From Rubrivivax sp. (lineage in GTDB: Bacteria > Pseudomonadota > Gammaproteobacteria > Burkholderiales > Burkholderiaceae_C): a DNA stretch of 8,600 nucleotides. The stretch spans positions 1-8,600 of the forward strand of contig JAUYAJ010000021.1 in the NCBI GenBank assembly GCA_030693565.1, read 5' to 3'. A model generated the notes under the pieces. The model did not search any database, was not told the origin of the DNA, and saw only the letters and a program-made list of their open reading frames with translations. Below are positions 1 to 6,594 of the stretch, piece after piece (positions within the stretch are counted from its first letter, which is position 1; each line of letters opens with the position of its first letter). The position numbers were made by a program, and so were the translations under genes.

Positions 1-773
1 TCGGTGGTGTGGTTCTGGTAGTCGGTTTCGATGACGCCCTGGGTGCCCACCAGCGTCGCGCTGCGCTGCAAGGCGGCGTCCATCGCGCAGCCCACCTGGG
101 CCACGGCGCCGCCTTCGTAGTGCACGCTGCCGGTCAGCCCGATGTCGACGCCGCTGTCGCCCCAGCGCGCCTGCGCCAGCACCGACAGCGGCCGCCGGCC
201 TACCGCCAGCCGCGCCAGGCTGACGGCGTAGCAGCCGGCGTCCAGCAGCGCGCCGCCGCCCAGCGCCGGGTCGAGCCGGATGTTGGCGCCCGCCGGCAGC
301 GCGAAGCCGAAGTAGGCCTGCAGCGCGCGCAACTCGCCGATCGCGCCGTCGCGGATCAGGCGCTCCGTCAGCAGCGTCTGCGGCTGGTAGCGGTAGGGGT
401 AGGCCTCGAGCAGCACGCGGCCGCTGTCGCGGGCGACGCGGAACAGGCCGCGGGCTTCGGCCAGCGTCACCGTCAGCGGCTTCTCGCAGAGCACATGCAG
501 GCCGGCGCGCAGCGCGCGTTCGCTCCACTGGGCATGCAAGCTGTTGGGCAAGGGGTTGTAGACGGCGTCGATGCCAGGGTCGGCCAGCAAGGCCTCGTAG
601 CTGCCATGGGCGCGTGCAATGCCATGCCGGGCGGCGAAGTCCGCGGCGCGCGCGCCGTCGCGGCTGGCCACCGCGTCGACGCGCACCGCCGGGCTGTCAC
701 GCACACCGTCGACAAAACCCTGGGCGATGCGGGCGGTGCCCAGGATTCCCAGGCGCAGCGGTGTGGCGTTCAT
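1..773 (-). CDS. Gfo/Idh/MocA family NAD(P)-dependent oxidoreductase (partial, C-terminus outside window)
   Basis: The reading frame is open from an ATG at 773-771 to the left edge, giving the first 257 residues of a protein whose family is usually about 330 aa. Seen: an N-terminal Rossmann glycine motif (LGILGTARIA, residues 8-17), the family's EKP motif (97-99, with the conserved Lys98), EAYPYRYQPQ (123-132), and GGGALLDAGCY (172-182) at the start of the substrate-binding alpha/beta domain. The GGG-DxGCY form resembles the glucose-fructose oxidoreductase, xylose dehydrogenase and dihydrodiol dehydrogenase branch, where the Tyr is catalytic, rather than the inositol dehydrogenase branch with DxGxH. 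Likely role: cytoplasmic NAD(P)-linked oxidation or reduction of a sugar or related polyol; the substrate is unknown. The start is preceded by only a weak GGGG sequence six bases away. It lies 53 nt downstream of the alcohol dehydrogenase on the same strand and may be co-transcribed with it. Family assignment is firm, substrate is not. Confidence 0.9.
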   Translation of the reverse strand, partial: MNATPLRLGILGTARIAQGFVDGVRDSPAVRVDAVASRDGARAADFAARHGIARAHGSYEALLADPGIDAVYNPLPNSLHAQWSERALRAGLHVLCEKPLTVTLAEARGLFRVARDSGRVLLEAYPYRYQPQTLLTERLIRDGAIGELRALQAYFGFALPAGANIRLDPALGGGALLDAGCYAVSLARLAVGRRPLSVLAQARWGDSGVDIGLTGSVHYEGGAVAQVGCAMDAALQRSATLVGTQGVIETDYQNHTT

Positions 774-826
774 CAAAAACCCCAGGGTGGCGGAAGGCCG
801 ATCATGCCCCGGCCGCCGCCCCGCGC

Positions 827-1927
827 TCAGTGCGGCTTGATCGCCACCTTGAGCACGCCGTCGCGCTGGTTGGCGAACAGCTCGTAAGCCTGCACGATGT
901 CGACCAGCTTGAACTGGTGGGTGACCATCAAGCCCAGGTCGATGCGGCCCGAGGCGACCACGTTCATCAGCCGGCGCATGCGCTCCTTGCCACCCGGGCA
1001 CAGCGCGGTGACGATCTTGTGGTCGCCCAGCCCGGCGGCAAAGGCCGACAGCGGAATGCTCAGGTCGCCCGAGTACACGCCCAGGCTCGACAGCGTGCCG
1101 CCGGGCTTGATGACCCGCAGCGCCGACTCGAAGGTGGCTTGCAGGCCCAGCGCCTCGATCGCCGAATCGGCGCCGCGGCCGCCGGTCAGCTTCATGATTT
1201 CATCGACGACGTCGCACTCCTTGTAGTTGAGCGTGATGTCGGCGCCCATTTTCTTGGCGATGGCCAGCCGGTGCGGGTTGCTGTCGACGCCGATGATGGT
1301 CGACGCCCCCAGCAGCCGGGCGCCGGCGGTGGCGCACAGGCCGATCGGCCCTTGCGCGAACACGACCACGGTGTCGCCGATGCGGATGTTGGCGTTTTCG
1401 GCGCCTTTGAAGCCGGTGGACATGATGTCCGGGCACATCAACACCTGCTCGTCGCTGAGGCCGTCGGGAATCGGCGCCAGGTTTCCCTGGGCATCGGGCA
1501 CCAGCACGTATTCGGCCTGGGTGCCGTCGATCAGGTTGCCGAATCGCCAGCCTGCCGTGGCCTTGAAGCCATGGCAGCCGCACAGGCCTTGCGGCACCAG
1601 GTAGCTGCCGTCCTGCGAAGCCAGCCCATCCTGCGCCGCATAGGAATTGAAATTGGGGCAGATGGCGCCGGCGATCACGCGCTGGCCTTCGGTGTAGCCC
1701 TGCACCGCGCTGCCGAGCTTTTCGATCACACCCACCGGTTCATGGCCCACCGTCAAGCCTTTGGCCACCGGGTATTCGCCCTTGAGGATGTGCACGTCGG
1801 TGCCGCAGATCGTTGTCGTGGTGATGCGCACCAAGGCGTCGTTGGGGCCGACGGCGGGCACCGGCTTGTCGGCGATCTCGATGCGGCCGGGTTCAATGAA
1901 GATGGCGGCTTTCATCATCGCAGGCAT
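827..1927 (-). CDS. Zinc-dependent alcohol dehydrogenase, secondary-alcohol-dehydrogenase (CbADH-like) type
   Basis: A 366-residue medium-chain dehydrogenase that interconverts alcohols and ketones or aldehydes with NAD(P)(H) in the cytoplasm. Seen: the catalytic-zinc ligands C41 (in CGTDVH), H62 with E63 (GHEPVG) and D167 (CPDIMSTGF). The Cys-His-Asp set is that of Clostridium beijerinckii-type secondary alcohol dehydrogenases. The stretch AGWRFGN (125-131) and CPGGKERM (310-317) also match that group. The Rossmann motif is AQGPIG (191-196), followed at the end of the next strand by GVDSNP with D215; in this fold an acidic residue there usually means NAD rather than NADP. The four-cysteine structural-zinc loop of classical alcohol dehydrogenases is absent. 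The open frame extends 47 codons further upstream, but I chose the ATG at 1927 because AAGGAG lies six bases before it; a second ATG four codons later lacks such a site. It is 156 nt downstream of glk and 53 nt upstream of the Gfo/Idh gene. Substrate unknown. Confidence 0.93.
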   Translation of the reverse strand: MPAMMKAAIFIEPGRIEIADKPVPAVGPNDALVRITTTTICGTDVHILKGEYPVAKGLTVGHEPVGVIEKLGSAVQGYTEGQRVIAGAICPNFNSYAAQDGLASQDGSYLVPQGLCGCHGFKATAGWRFGNLIDGTQAEYVLVPDAQGNLAPIPDGLSDEQVLMCPDIMSTGFKGAENANIRIGDTVVVFAQGPIGLCATAGARLLGASTIIGVDSNPHRLAIAKKMGADITLNYKECDVVDEIMKLTGGRGADSAIEALGLQATFESALRVIKPGGTLSSLGVYSGDLSIPLSAFAAGLGDHKIVTALCPGGKERMRRLMNVVASGRIDLGLMVTHQFKLVDIVQAYELFANQRDGVLKVAIKPH

Positions 1928-1933
1928 GGCGGG

Positions 1934-1939
1934 CTCCTT
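1934..1939 (-). promoter_or_regulatory. Ribosome binding site of the alcohol dehydrogenase
   Basis: On the minus strand AAGGAG is followed by six bases (CCCGCC) and then ATG at 1927. This fixes the start and rules out the 47-codon longer frame, which has no comparable site before its first codon. Confidence 0.85.
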
Positions 1940-1975
1940 GGAAGCGGGTGATCGATGGCTGCCAGTCTGACCCCG

Positions 1976-1989
1976 CGCAGCGCGCTGCG
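1976..1989. repeat. Perfect 14-nt palindrome upstream of the alcohol dehydrogenase
   Basis: CGCAGCGCGCTGCG reads the same on both strands and lies about 50 bases upstream of the dehydrogenase ATG, within the 156-nt gap after glk. It could be an operator half-site pair or an mRNA hairpin, but GC-rich palindromes are common in such DNA. No T-run follows on either strand, so it is not an intrinsic terminator. The rest of the gap (1928-2083) shows no clear promoter. Confidence 0.3.
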
Positions 1990-2083
1990 GCTTGAGATTT
2001 GTCATGGCCAAAGCGGTCAGTCGAGGCAAGGGCGCGCCCGGCCAGATCCGCCGCGACCCGCCGCCCACCGATGCGCCCCGCGC

Positions 2084-3106
2084 TCAGACCAGGTGCTGTT
2101 CTAGGGCCAGTGCAGCGCCGCTCAGCGCCGCCAGCGTGTCGGTGATCAAGAAGGTCGGAATCGCCTGCAGATAGGCGCCGCGGCGCTCGTTGGCGTCGAA
2201 GCGTTCGCGAAAGCGCGACTGCAGGAAGCGCTCGCCCAGCCGCGGCGCGATGCCGCCGCCGATGTAGACGCCGCCGCGCGCCCCCAGCGTCAGCGCCACA
2301 CCGCTGGCAAAGCCGCCCAGCAGCGCACAAAAGCTGTCGATGCAGCGCTCGCAGACCGCGTCGCCGCCGGCGAGTGCGCGCTCGACGATCTCGGGCGCCG
2401 TCAGCGTCGGCGCCGCCACGCCCAGCACCTGGGCCACCGCGCTGTGCAGCAGCGGCAGACCAGTGCCCGACAGCAGCCGCTCGGCGGAGACATCGGCCAC
2501 ACTGCGCCGCGCCGCGGCCACCAGCGCAGCGTCGAAGTCGTCGCCTGCCGCCAGCCCGGCATGACCGCCTTCGCCGGCCACGGCGACCCAGCCGCAGCGA
2601 GTCGGCAGCAAACCCGCCACGCCCAGGCCGGTGCCAGGCCCGATCACCGCCAGCGTGGCCAGCGGCGCCTGGCGGCGTGGCCCGATGGTTTGCACCTGGT
2701 GGGCGGCCAGCCGCGGCAGCGACAGCGCCAAGGCCTCGAAGTCGTTGAGCACCAGCAAGGCGTCCAGCCCGAGGCGCTGCTGCAGGCCGGCGCGCGCGAA
2801 ACGCCAGTGGCTGTTGGTGAAGCAGATCAAGTCCGCATCCACCGCCGTGGCCACTGCCAGCGCCGCCGCACGCGGCGCTTGATAGGCGTTGCCCAGGGCG
2901 CTGGACAGGCGCGCCAGGTAAGCCTCCACCGCGTCGCCGGGCTCGGCGTAGTCGGCCGTCGGCAAGGTCTCGACATGCTCGGCGGCCACGCTGCCCGCAG
3001 CCAGCCAGCCGAAGCGGGCGTTGGTGCCGCCGATGTCGGCCAGCAGCCAGGGGCGCGGCAACCGGCCCGGGACTGCGGCGCTCGCGCCGTCGTCGTGTGC
3101 GTTCAA
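2084..3106 (-). CDS. glk: Glucokinase (ATP-dependent)
   Basis: Phosphorylates glucose to glucose 6-phosphate with ATP in the cytoplasm (EC 2.7.1.2), feeding glycolysis or the Entner-Doudoroff route. The 340 residues fit the proteobacterial Glk family (E. coli about 320 aa). Seen: phosphate-binding DIGGTNARF (24-32), TNSHW (97-101), the catalytic-base motif NDFEALA (121-127, D122), GPGTGLGVA (157-165), the sugar-binding GEGGHAG (178-184, with E179 and H182), SAERLLSGTGL (208-218, E209) and YIGGGIAP (281-288). No key residue is missing. No ATG exists before the first motif. The best start is TTG at 3106, with GAGAGGG six bases upstream; another TTG at codon 16 has no such support. It begins 46 nt after the stop of the TAXI gene and is probably co-transcribed with it. 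The usual glk neighbours (zwf, edd, pgl, hexR) are not in the window. Glucose as substrate is by family; other hexoses or glucosamine are possible. Confidence 0.94.
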   Translation of the reverse strand: MNAHDDGASAAVPGRLPRPWLLADIGGTNARFGWLAAGSVAAEHVETLPTADYAEPGDAVEAYLARLSSALGNAYQAPRAAALAVATAVDADLICFTNSHWRFARAGLQQRLGLDALLVLNDFEALALSLPRLAAHQVQTIGPRRQAPLATLAVIGPGTGLGVAGLLPTRCGWVAVAGEGGHAGLAAGDDFDAALVAAARRSVADVSAERLLSGTGLPLLHSAVAQVLGVAAPTLTAPEIVERALAGGDAVCERCIDSFCALLGGFASGVALTLGARGGVYIGGGIAPRLGERFLQSRFRERFDANERRGAYLQAIPTFLITDTLAALSGAALALEQHLV

Positions 3107-3112
3107 TCTGAG

Positions 3113-3119
3113 CCCTCTC
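3113..3119 (-). promoter_or_regulatory. Ribosome binding site supporting the TTG start of glk
   Basis: On the minus strand GAGAGGG is followed by CTCAGA and then TTG at 3106. The six-base spacing and purine-rich core make the TTG the most credible start, since no ATG or GTG in frame lies before the ATP-binding motif. Confidence 0.6.
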
Positions 3120-3152
3120 GAACGGTCGGTCCCGGGGTCTGTCGCCGGCGCG

Positions 3153-4115
3153 TCAGCGCAACAGCCCGGCTTCGCGCAGGTAGCGCTGCACGCCGGGGTG
3201 GATCAGGTCGGTGCGCGCCGCGGCGGCCAGGGTGTTGGCCGCCGTCGTCTGGGCGGCCTGCGGCAGGCGCTTGGCCAGCGCCGCTTCGCCGCGGTGCAGC
3301 GCACGCGCGAGCCGATAGGCGACGTCATCGGGCAGCGAGGGCCGGGCGATCACGAAGGCCCAGGATCCGACTGACGCGATCGGACCCTCCTGGCCAGCGT
3401 AGTGGCCGACCGGCACGGTCATCGGCTTGAGCAAGGCGTGCTTGTCGACGATGCGCTTGACCTGCGCCGCGTCGGGGGCGATGAAGCGGCCACCCGCCGC
3501 GCCCTGGGTCACGGCAACAAAACCCGGCCAGCCGATGCCCGCGCCCCACAGCGCCGCCACCCGGCCGTCCATCACCATTGCCGGGCCGTCGGCGGCGCGC
3601 TCCAGGTAGACGGCCTGGAAGTCCTTGTTCATGTCGTAGCCCAGGCCGTCGAGCACGTAGCGCGCCAGGATCACCAGCCCCGAACCCTGGGCGCCGAAGG
3701 CGACCGGCTTGCCCAGCAAGTCGGAGATCTGCCGATGCGGGCTGTCGCCGCGGGTCACGAACATGCCGGGCGACGAGTACATCGCGCTGATGAGCCTGAG
3801 GTTCGCCGGCGCGCGCCCGATGCCTTGCAAGGCTTCGTGGAGCGGCTCGCCGGTGCACAGCGCGATGTCGAGCTGGCCGGCCTCGATCAGCGGGATGTTT
3901 TCGGTGCTGCCCTTGGTGTTGCGCGGCTGCACGAGCAGCGTGGCGTCGACTTCGTTGACGGTGTCGGCGAGCGCGCCGCCGTAGAGCGGAAAGCCGCCGC
4001 CTGCGGTGGCGGTGCCGAGGACGACGGCGGTCTTGTCCTGGGCTTGCAGCAAGCCCGGGCTCAGCGAGGCACACAATCCTGCAAGCAGCATCGGGCGGCG
4101 TTGATTCACGGCCAT
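3153..4115 (-). CDS. TAXI family TRAP transporter solute-binding protein
   Basis: A 320-residue periplasmic binding protein of the TAXI class, which captures a small organic solute for a TRAP-type secondary transporter. Seen: an N-terminal export signal with two arginines (RRP, 6-8), a hydrophobic stretch (9-23) and probable cleavage after A25. The mature protein begins with a strand and the glycine-rich GTATAGGGFPLYGGALA (34-50) typical of the family. NTKGSTENI (66-74), the ligand-site segment GAQGSGL (141-147) and the family's C-terminal HPGVQRYLREAGLL (306-319) follow. The RRPMLL sequence is loosely Tat-like, but Sec export is as likely. Start: ATG at 4115 sits directly against AAAGG with no spacer, while GTG at 4109, two codons in, has AAGGA at five bases, so 4109 may be the true start. 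The frame extends far upstream without support. No TRAP membrane subunit is in the window, so this is an orphan receptor here. glk follows after 46 nt. The ligand is unknown. Confidence 0.88.
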   Translation of the reverse strand: MAVNQRRPMLLAGLCASLSPGLLQAQDKTAVVLGTATAGGGFPLYGGALADTVNEVDATLLVQPRNTKGSTENIPLIEAGQLDIALCTGEPLHEALQGIGRAPANLRLISAMYSSPGMFVTRGDSPHRQISDLLGKPVAFGAQGSGLVILARYVLDGLGYDMNKDFQAVYLERAADGPAMVMDGRVAALWGAGIGWPGFVAVTQGAAGGRFIAPDAAQVKRIVDKHALLKPMTVPVGHYAGQEGPIASVGSWAFVIARPSLPDDVAYRLARALHRGEAALAKRLPQAAQTTAANTLAAAARTDLIHPGVQRYLREAGLLR

Positions 4116-4120
4116 CCTTT
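4115..4120 (-). promoter_or_regulatory. Probable ribosome binding site of the TAXI gene (favours GTG at 4109)
   Basis: On the minus strand AAAGGA overlaps the annotated ATG at 4115-4113. Followed by TGGCC and GTG at 4109-4107, it has normal spacing only for that GTG. The choice moves the protein start by two residues and does not affect the signal peptide. Confidence 0.5.
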
Positions 4121-4229
4121 CAAGCGGTCGGAATGACCGTGGCGGGGCGCAGTCTAGAGACTTTGGCGACGGCTTGCACGGCGCGCCGCGGCGCAGGAAG
4201 ATCGCCCGCCAACAAGCACTGGAGCACCG

Positions 4230-4769
4230 ATGCCGAACCCACCCGCCGCCGAGATCCCGGTCGTGCGCCGCCTGACGGCGCTGACCGCGGCGCAGATCCA
4301 GGCGTTGTGCGAACTGCTGATCGACTGCGTCGACGGCGGCGCCTCGGTGAGCTTCATGCAGCCCTTGTCGATGGCCAAGGCGCAGGCCTTCTGGGCTGGC
4401 GTGGCGGCCGACGCCGCCAGCGGCGCGCGCGCGCTGCTGGTGGCTGAAGTCGGTGGGCGCATCGTCGGCAGCGTGCAACTGGTGCTGGCGCAGCCGGAGA
4501 ACCAGCCGCACCGCGCCGACCTGTCGAAGATGCTGGTGCACCGGCAGGCGCGCCGCCACGGCCTGGGCGCGGCGCTGATGGTGGCCGCCGAGCAGCAAGC
4601 CCGCGACGCCGGCAAGACGCTGCTGGTGCTGGACACCGCCAGCGACGACGCCGAGCGGCTTTACCAGCGCCAGGGCTGGCAGCTGGGCGGCAGCATCCCC
4701 GGCTACGCCTTGCTGCCCGCCGGCGGGCTGTGCACGACGCGCTACTACTACCGCGAGCTCGGCCGCTGA
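4230..4769 (+). CDS. GNAT family N-acetyltransferase
   Basis: A 179-residue single-domain acetyltransferase expected to move an acetyl group from acetyl-CoA to an amine of a small molecule or protein in the cytoplasm. Seen: GASVSFMQPLS (37-47) in the N-terminal helices, a beta4 strand with VGSVQLVL (79-86), the acetyl-CoA pyrophosphate loop RRHGLGAAL (108-116, the R-x-x-G-x-G/A signature), TLLVLDT (130-136), and the C-terminal AERLYQRQGW (141-150) with Y145 in the position often used as general acid. A tyrosine-rich tail (TTRYYY) follows. ATG at 4230 has GGAG five bases upstream. It is the only plus-strand gene, divergent from the TAXI gene across 114 nt and ending 19 nt before the stop of the convergent acyl-CoA ligase. 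Its context gives no hint of substrate, and it is probably transcribed alone. Confidence 0.9.
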   Translation: MPNPPAAEIPVVRRLTALTAAQIQALCELLIDCVDGGASVSFMQPLSMAKAQAFWAGVAADAASGARALLVAEVGGRIVGSVQLVLAQPENQPHRADLSKMLVHRQARRHGLGAALMVAAEQQARDAGKTLLVLDTASDDAERLYQRQGWQLGGSIPGYALLPAGGLCTTRYYYRELGR

Positions 4770-4788
4770 GCGCGGCTGCGGCGCCGCC

Positions 4789-6480
4789 TCAGGCCTGGTG
4801 CCAGATCACCTTCTTGCGCGCGCCGACCCAGGCTTCGTAGTGGGTGGCGAACATGTCCTCGATGCGGTTGCGCTTGACCTTGAAAGTCGGCGTGATGAGG
4901 TCGTTGTCCACCGTCCAGGCTTCGGTCATCACGACCAGGCAGTCGAGCTGCTCGTGCGGGTCCAGCGTTTCGTTGATCGACGCCAGATGCGCCTTCAGCG
5001 AGGCTTCGAGCTCGGCGCGGCCGGTGCCCTGGGCTTGCTTGACGGCTTCGATGTTGAGCATCAACAGCCCGAGCGGCTGGCCCAGGTGGGCGCCGGTGAC
5101 GCAGCAGGCCTCGACCGACGCATGCATCACCAGCTTGTCCTCGATCGGCGCCGGGGCCACGTACTTGCCCTTGCTGGTCTTGAAGAGGTCTTTGACGCGG
5201 CCGGTGATCTTCAGGTTGCCGGCGCCGTCGAGCGCGCCTTTGTCGCCGGTGCGCAGCCAGCCGTCGTCGGTGAAGGTCTGGCGCGTCAGATCGGGCTCCT
5301 TGTAGTAGCCCAGCATGGTCCAGGGCGCCTTGACCTGAATCTCTCCACTGGCCGGGTCGAGCCGGCAGCTCACCAGCTCGTAGGGCTGGCCGACGGTGCC
5401 GAAGGTCGCCGGGTCACCGCTGGTGATGTGGCTGGCGCCCAGGTTCTCGGTCATGCCATAACCTTCGGCGATGTTCAGCCCCAGGCGGGCATACCAGCGC
5501 AGCAGTTCCAGCGGCATCGGCGCGGCGCCGCCGGCGGCGAACACGCACTGGTCCAGGCCGAGCGCGCCCATCACTTTGCGGCGCACGATGCCTTTGATGA
5601 TGGGCAGCTTGAGCAATCGGTCGAGCTTGGCCGCCGGCATCTTGGCCAGCACGCCTTGCTGGAACTTGACCCACAGCCGCGGCACCGAGAAGAACACCGT
5701 CGGCCGCGCGCGCTGCAGGTCGGCGGTGAAGGTGTCCAGGCTCTCGGCGAAGAACACATGCATGCCGGTGGCGAGCTGGCCATGCTCGACCAGCGCGCGC
5801 TCGACCACGTGGGCCAGCGGCAGGTAGGACAGCATGCGGCTGACGCTGCGCAGTGGCACCCGCTTGAGGCCTATCTGCACCGCGTGGGCCAGATTGCCAA
5901 AGCTGTGCATCACGCCCTTGGGGGTACCGGTCGTGCCCGAGGTGTACATGATGGTCGACATCTCGTCGGCCGCGCGCACCGGCTCGCCCTGCAAGGGCGA
6001 GGCTTTGGCGGTGATCGCCTCCCACTGCGGATAGTTCTTCTTGGCGTCGTCGGGCGACAGCGGGTGGCTGATGCAGGGCAGGCCTTCGGGCACGCCGGGC
6101 TTCATGTGGTCCCAGCCGTCGAGCTTGCCGACGAACAGCAGCATGGCGCCGCTGTGATCGAGGATCTGGCGAATCGTCGCCGGCGCCAGTGTCGGGTACA
6201 GCGGCACCGAGACATGGCCGGCGATCCAGATCGCAAAGTCGCTCATCAGCCAGTGCGCGCTGTTCTTCGACAGGATGGCGATCTTCGAGCCCGGCTCGAA
6301 ACCCAGGCTGGCCAGGTGGCTGGCCATGCGGCGCGACTGGTCCAGCACTTCGCGCCAGGTGTAGTCGCGCACGACACCGCCGCCCATGGGCTGCGTCAGC
6401 GCCACCTGGTCAGGCGAGGTCTTCTCAAGGTGGTACAGGCGCTGCAGCGCCAGTGCATCGGCGGAAACGGTGGTGGCCAT
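4789..6480 (-). CDS. AMP-forming long-chain acyl-CoA ligase (FAA1/COG1022-like)
   Basis: A 563-residue member of the adenylate-forming enzymes, expected to activate a fatty or related carboxylic acid to acyl-AMP and then the CoA thioester. Seen in order: the ATP phosphate loop YTSGTTGTPKG (179-189), the gate region YLPLAHVVER (219-228), AAGGAAPMP (315-323), GYGMTE (340-345), GWLRTGD (407-413), the hinge region GRVKDLFKTSKGKYVAP (427-443), and the C-terminal TPTFKVKRNRIE (530-541), where the catalytic lysine is expected. The hinge and the TPT-K-KR ending resemble the FAA1-type long-chain ligases rather than FadD. At 563 aa it is somewhat shorter than many members (about 600). I chose ATG at 6480; a GTG at 6525 would add 15 residues. 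Neither has a strong ribosome binding site. It lies 114 nt downstream of the HDOD gene, and its chain-length preference is unknown. Confidence 0.92.
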   Translation of the reverse strand: MATTVSADALALQRLYHLEKTSPDQVALTQPMGGGVVRDYTWREVLDQSRRMASHLASLGFEPGSKIAILSKNSAHWLMSDFAIWIAGHVSVPLYPTLAPATIRQILDHSGAMLLFVGKLDGWDHMKPGVPEGLPCISHPLSPDDAKKNYPQWEAITAKASPLQGEPVRAADEMSTIMYTSGTTGTPKGVMHSFGNLAHAVQIGLKRVPLRSVSRMLSYLPLAHVVERALVEHGQLATGMHVFFAESLDTFTADLQRARPTVFFSVPRLWVKFQQGVLAKMPAAKLDRLLKLPIIKGIVRRKVMGALGLDQCVFAAGGAAPMPLELLRWYARLGLNIAEGYGMTENLGASHITSGDPATFGTVGQPYELVSCRLDPASGEIQVKAPWTMLGYYKEPDLTRQTFTDDGWLRTGDKGALDGAGNLKITGRVKDLFKTSKGKYVAPAPIEDKLVMHASVEACCVTGAHLGQPLGLLMLNIEAVKQAQGTGRAELEASLKAHLASINETLDPHEQLDCLVVMTEAWTVDNDLITPTFKVKRNRIEDMFATHYEAWVGARKKVIWHQA

Positions 6481-6594
6481 GGCGTTTGGGCCCCGTGCAG
6501 CTGGGGCGGTGGGTAGCAGGGACACCGAGCCTACCGAAGCGCGCAGGTTTCGACCAGCGGGAGATCTCTCTAACTGCGGCGCCCGTGCGCGAGG

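Noticed and set aside
614..1951. Plus-strand open frame of 445 codons opposite the Gfo/Idh and alcohol dehydrogenase genes
   Set aside because: It spans the gap between two well-supported minus-strand genes, has the composition of an antisense shadow and has no recognisable motif.
4116..4598. Upstream extension of the TAXI frame overlapping the GNAT gene
   Set aside because: The signal peptide begins at about 4115, and the extension is antisense to a well-supported acetyltransferase with its own ribosome binding site.
4772..4787. Bidirectional terminator in the 19-nt gap between the convergent GNAT and ligase stops
   Set aside because: A 5-bp GCGGC/GCCGC stem and a nested 10-nt palindrome can be drawn, but there is no T-run on either strand, and such GC palindromes are frequent here.
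4798..6516. Plus-strand open frame of 572 codons opposite the acyl-CoA ligase
   Set aside because: It mirrors the ligase almost exactly, its translation is low-complexity and rich in Arg, Gln, His, Gly and Ala, it shows no domain motif, and the minus-strand frame carries every ligase signature. GC-rich codon bias creates such frames.
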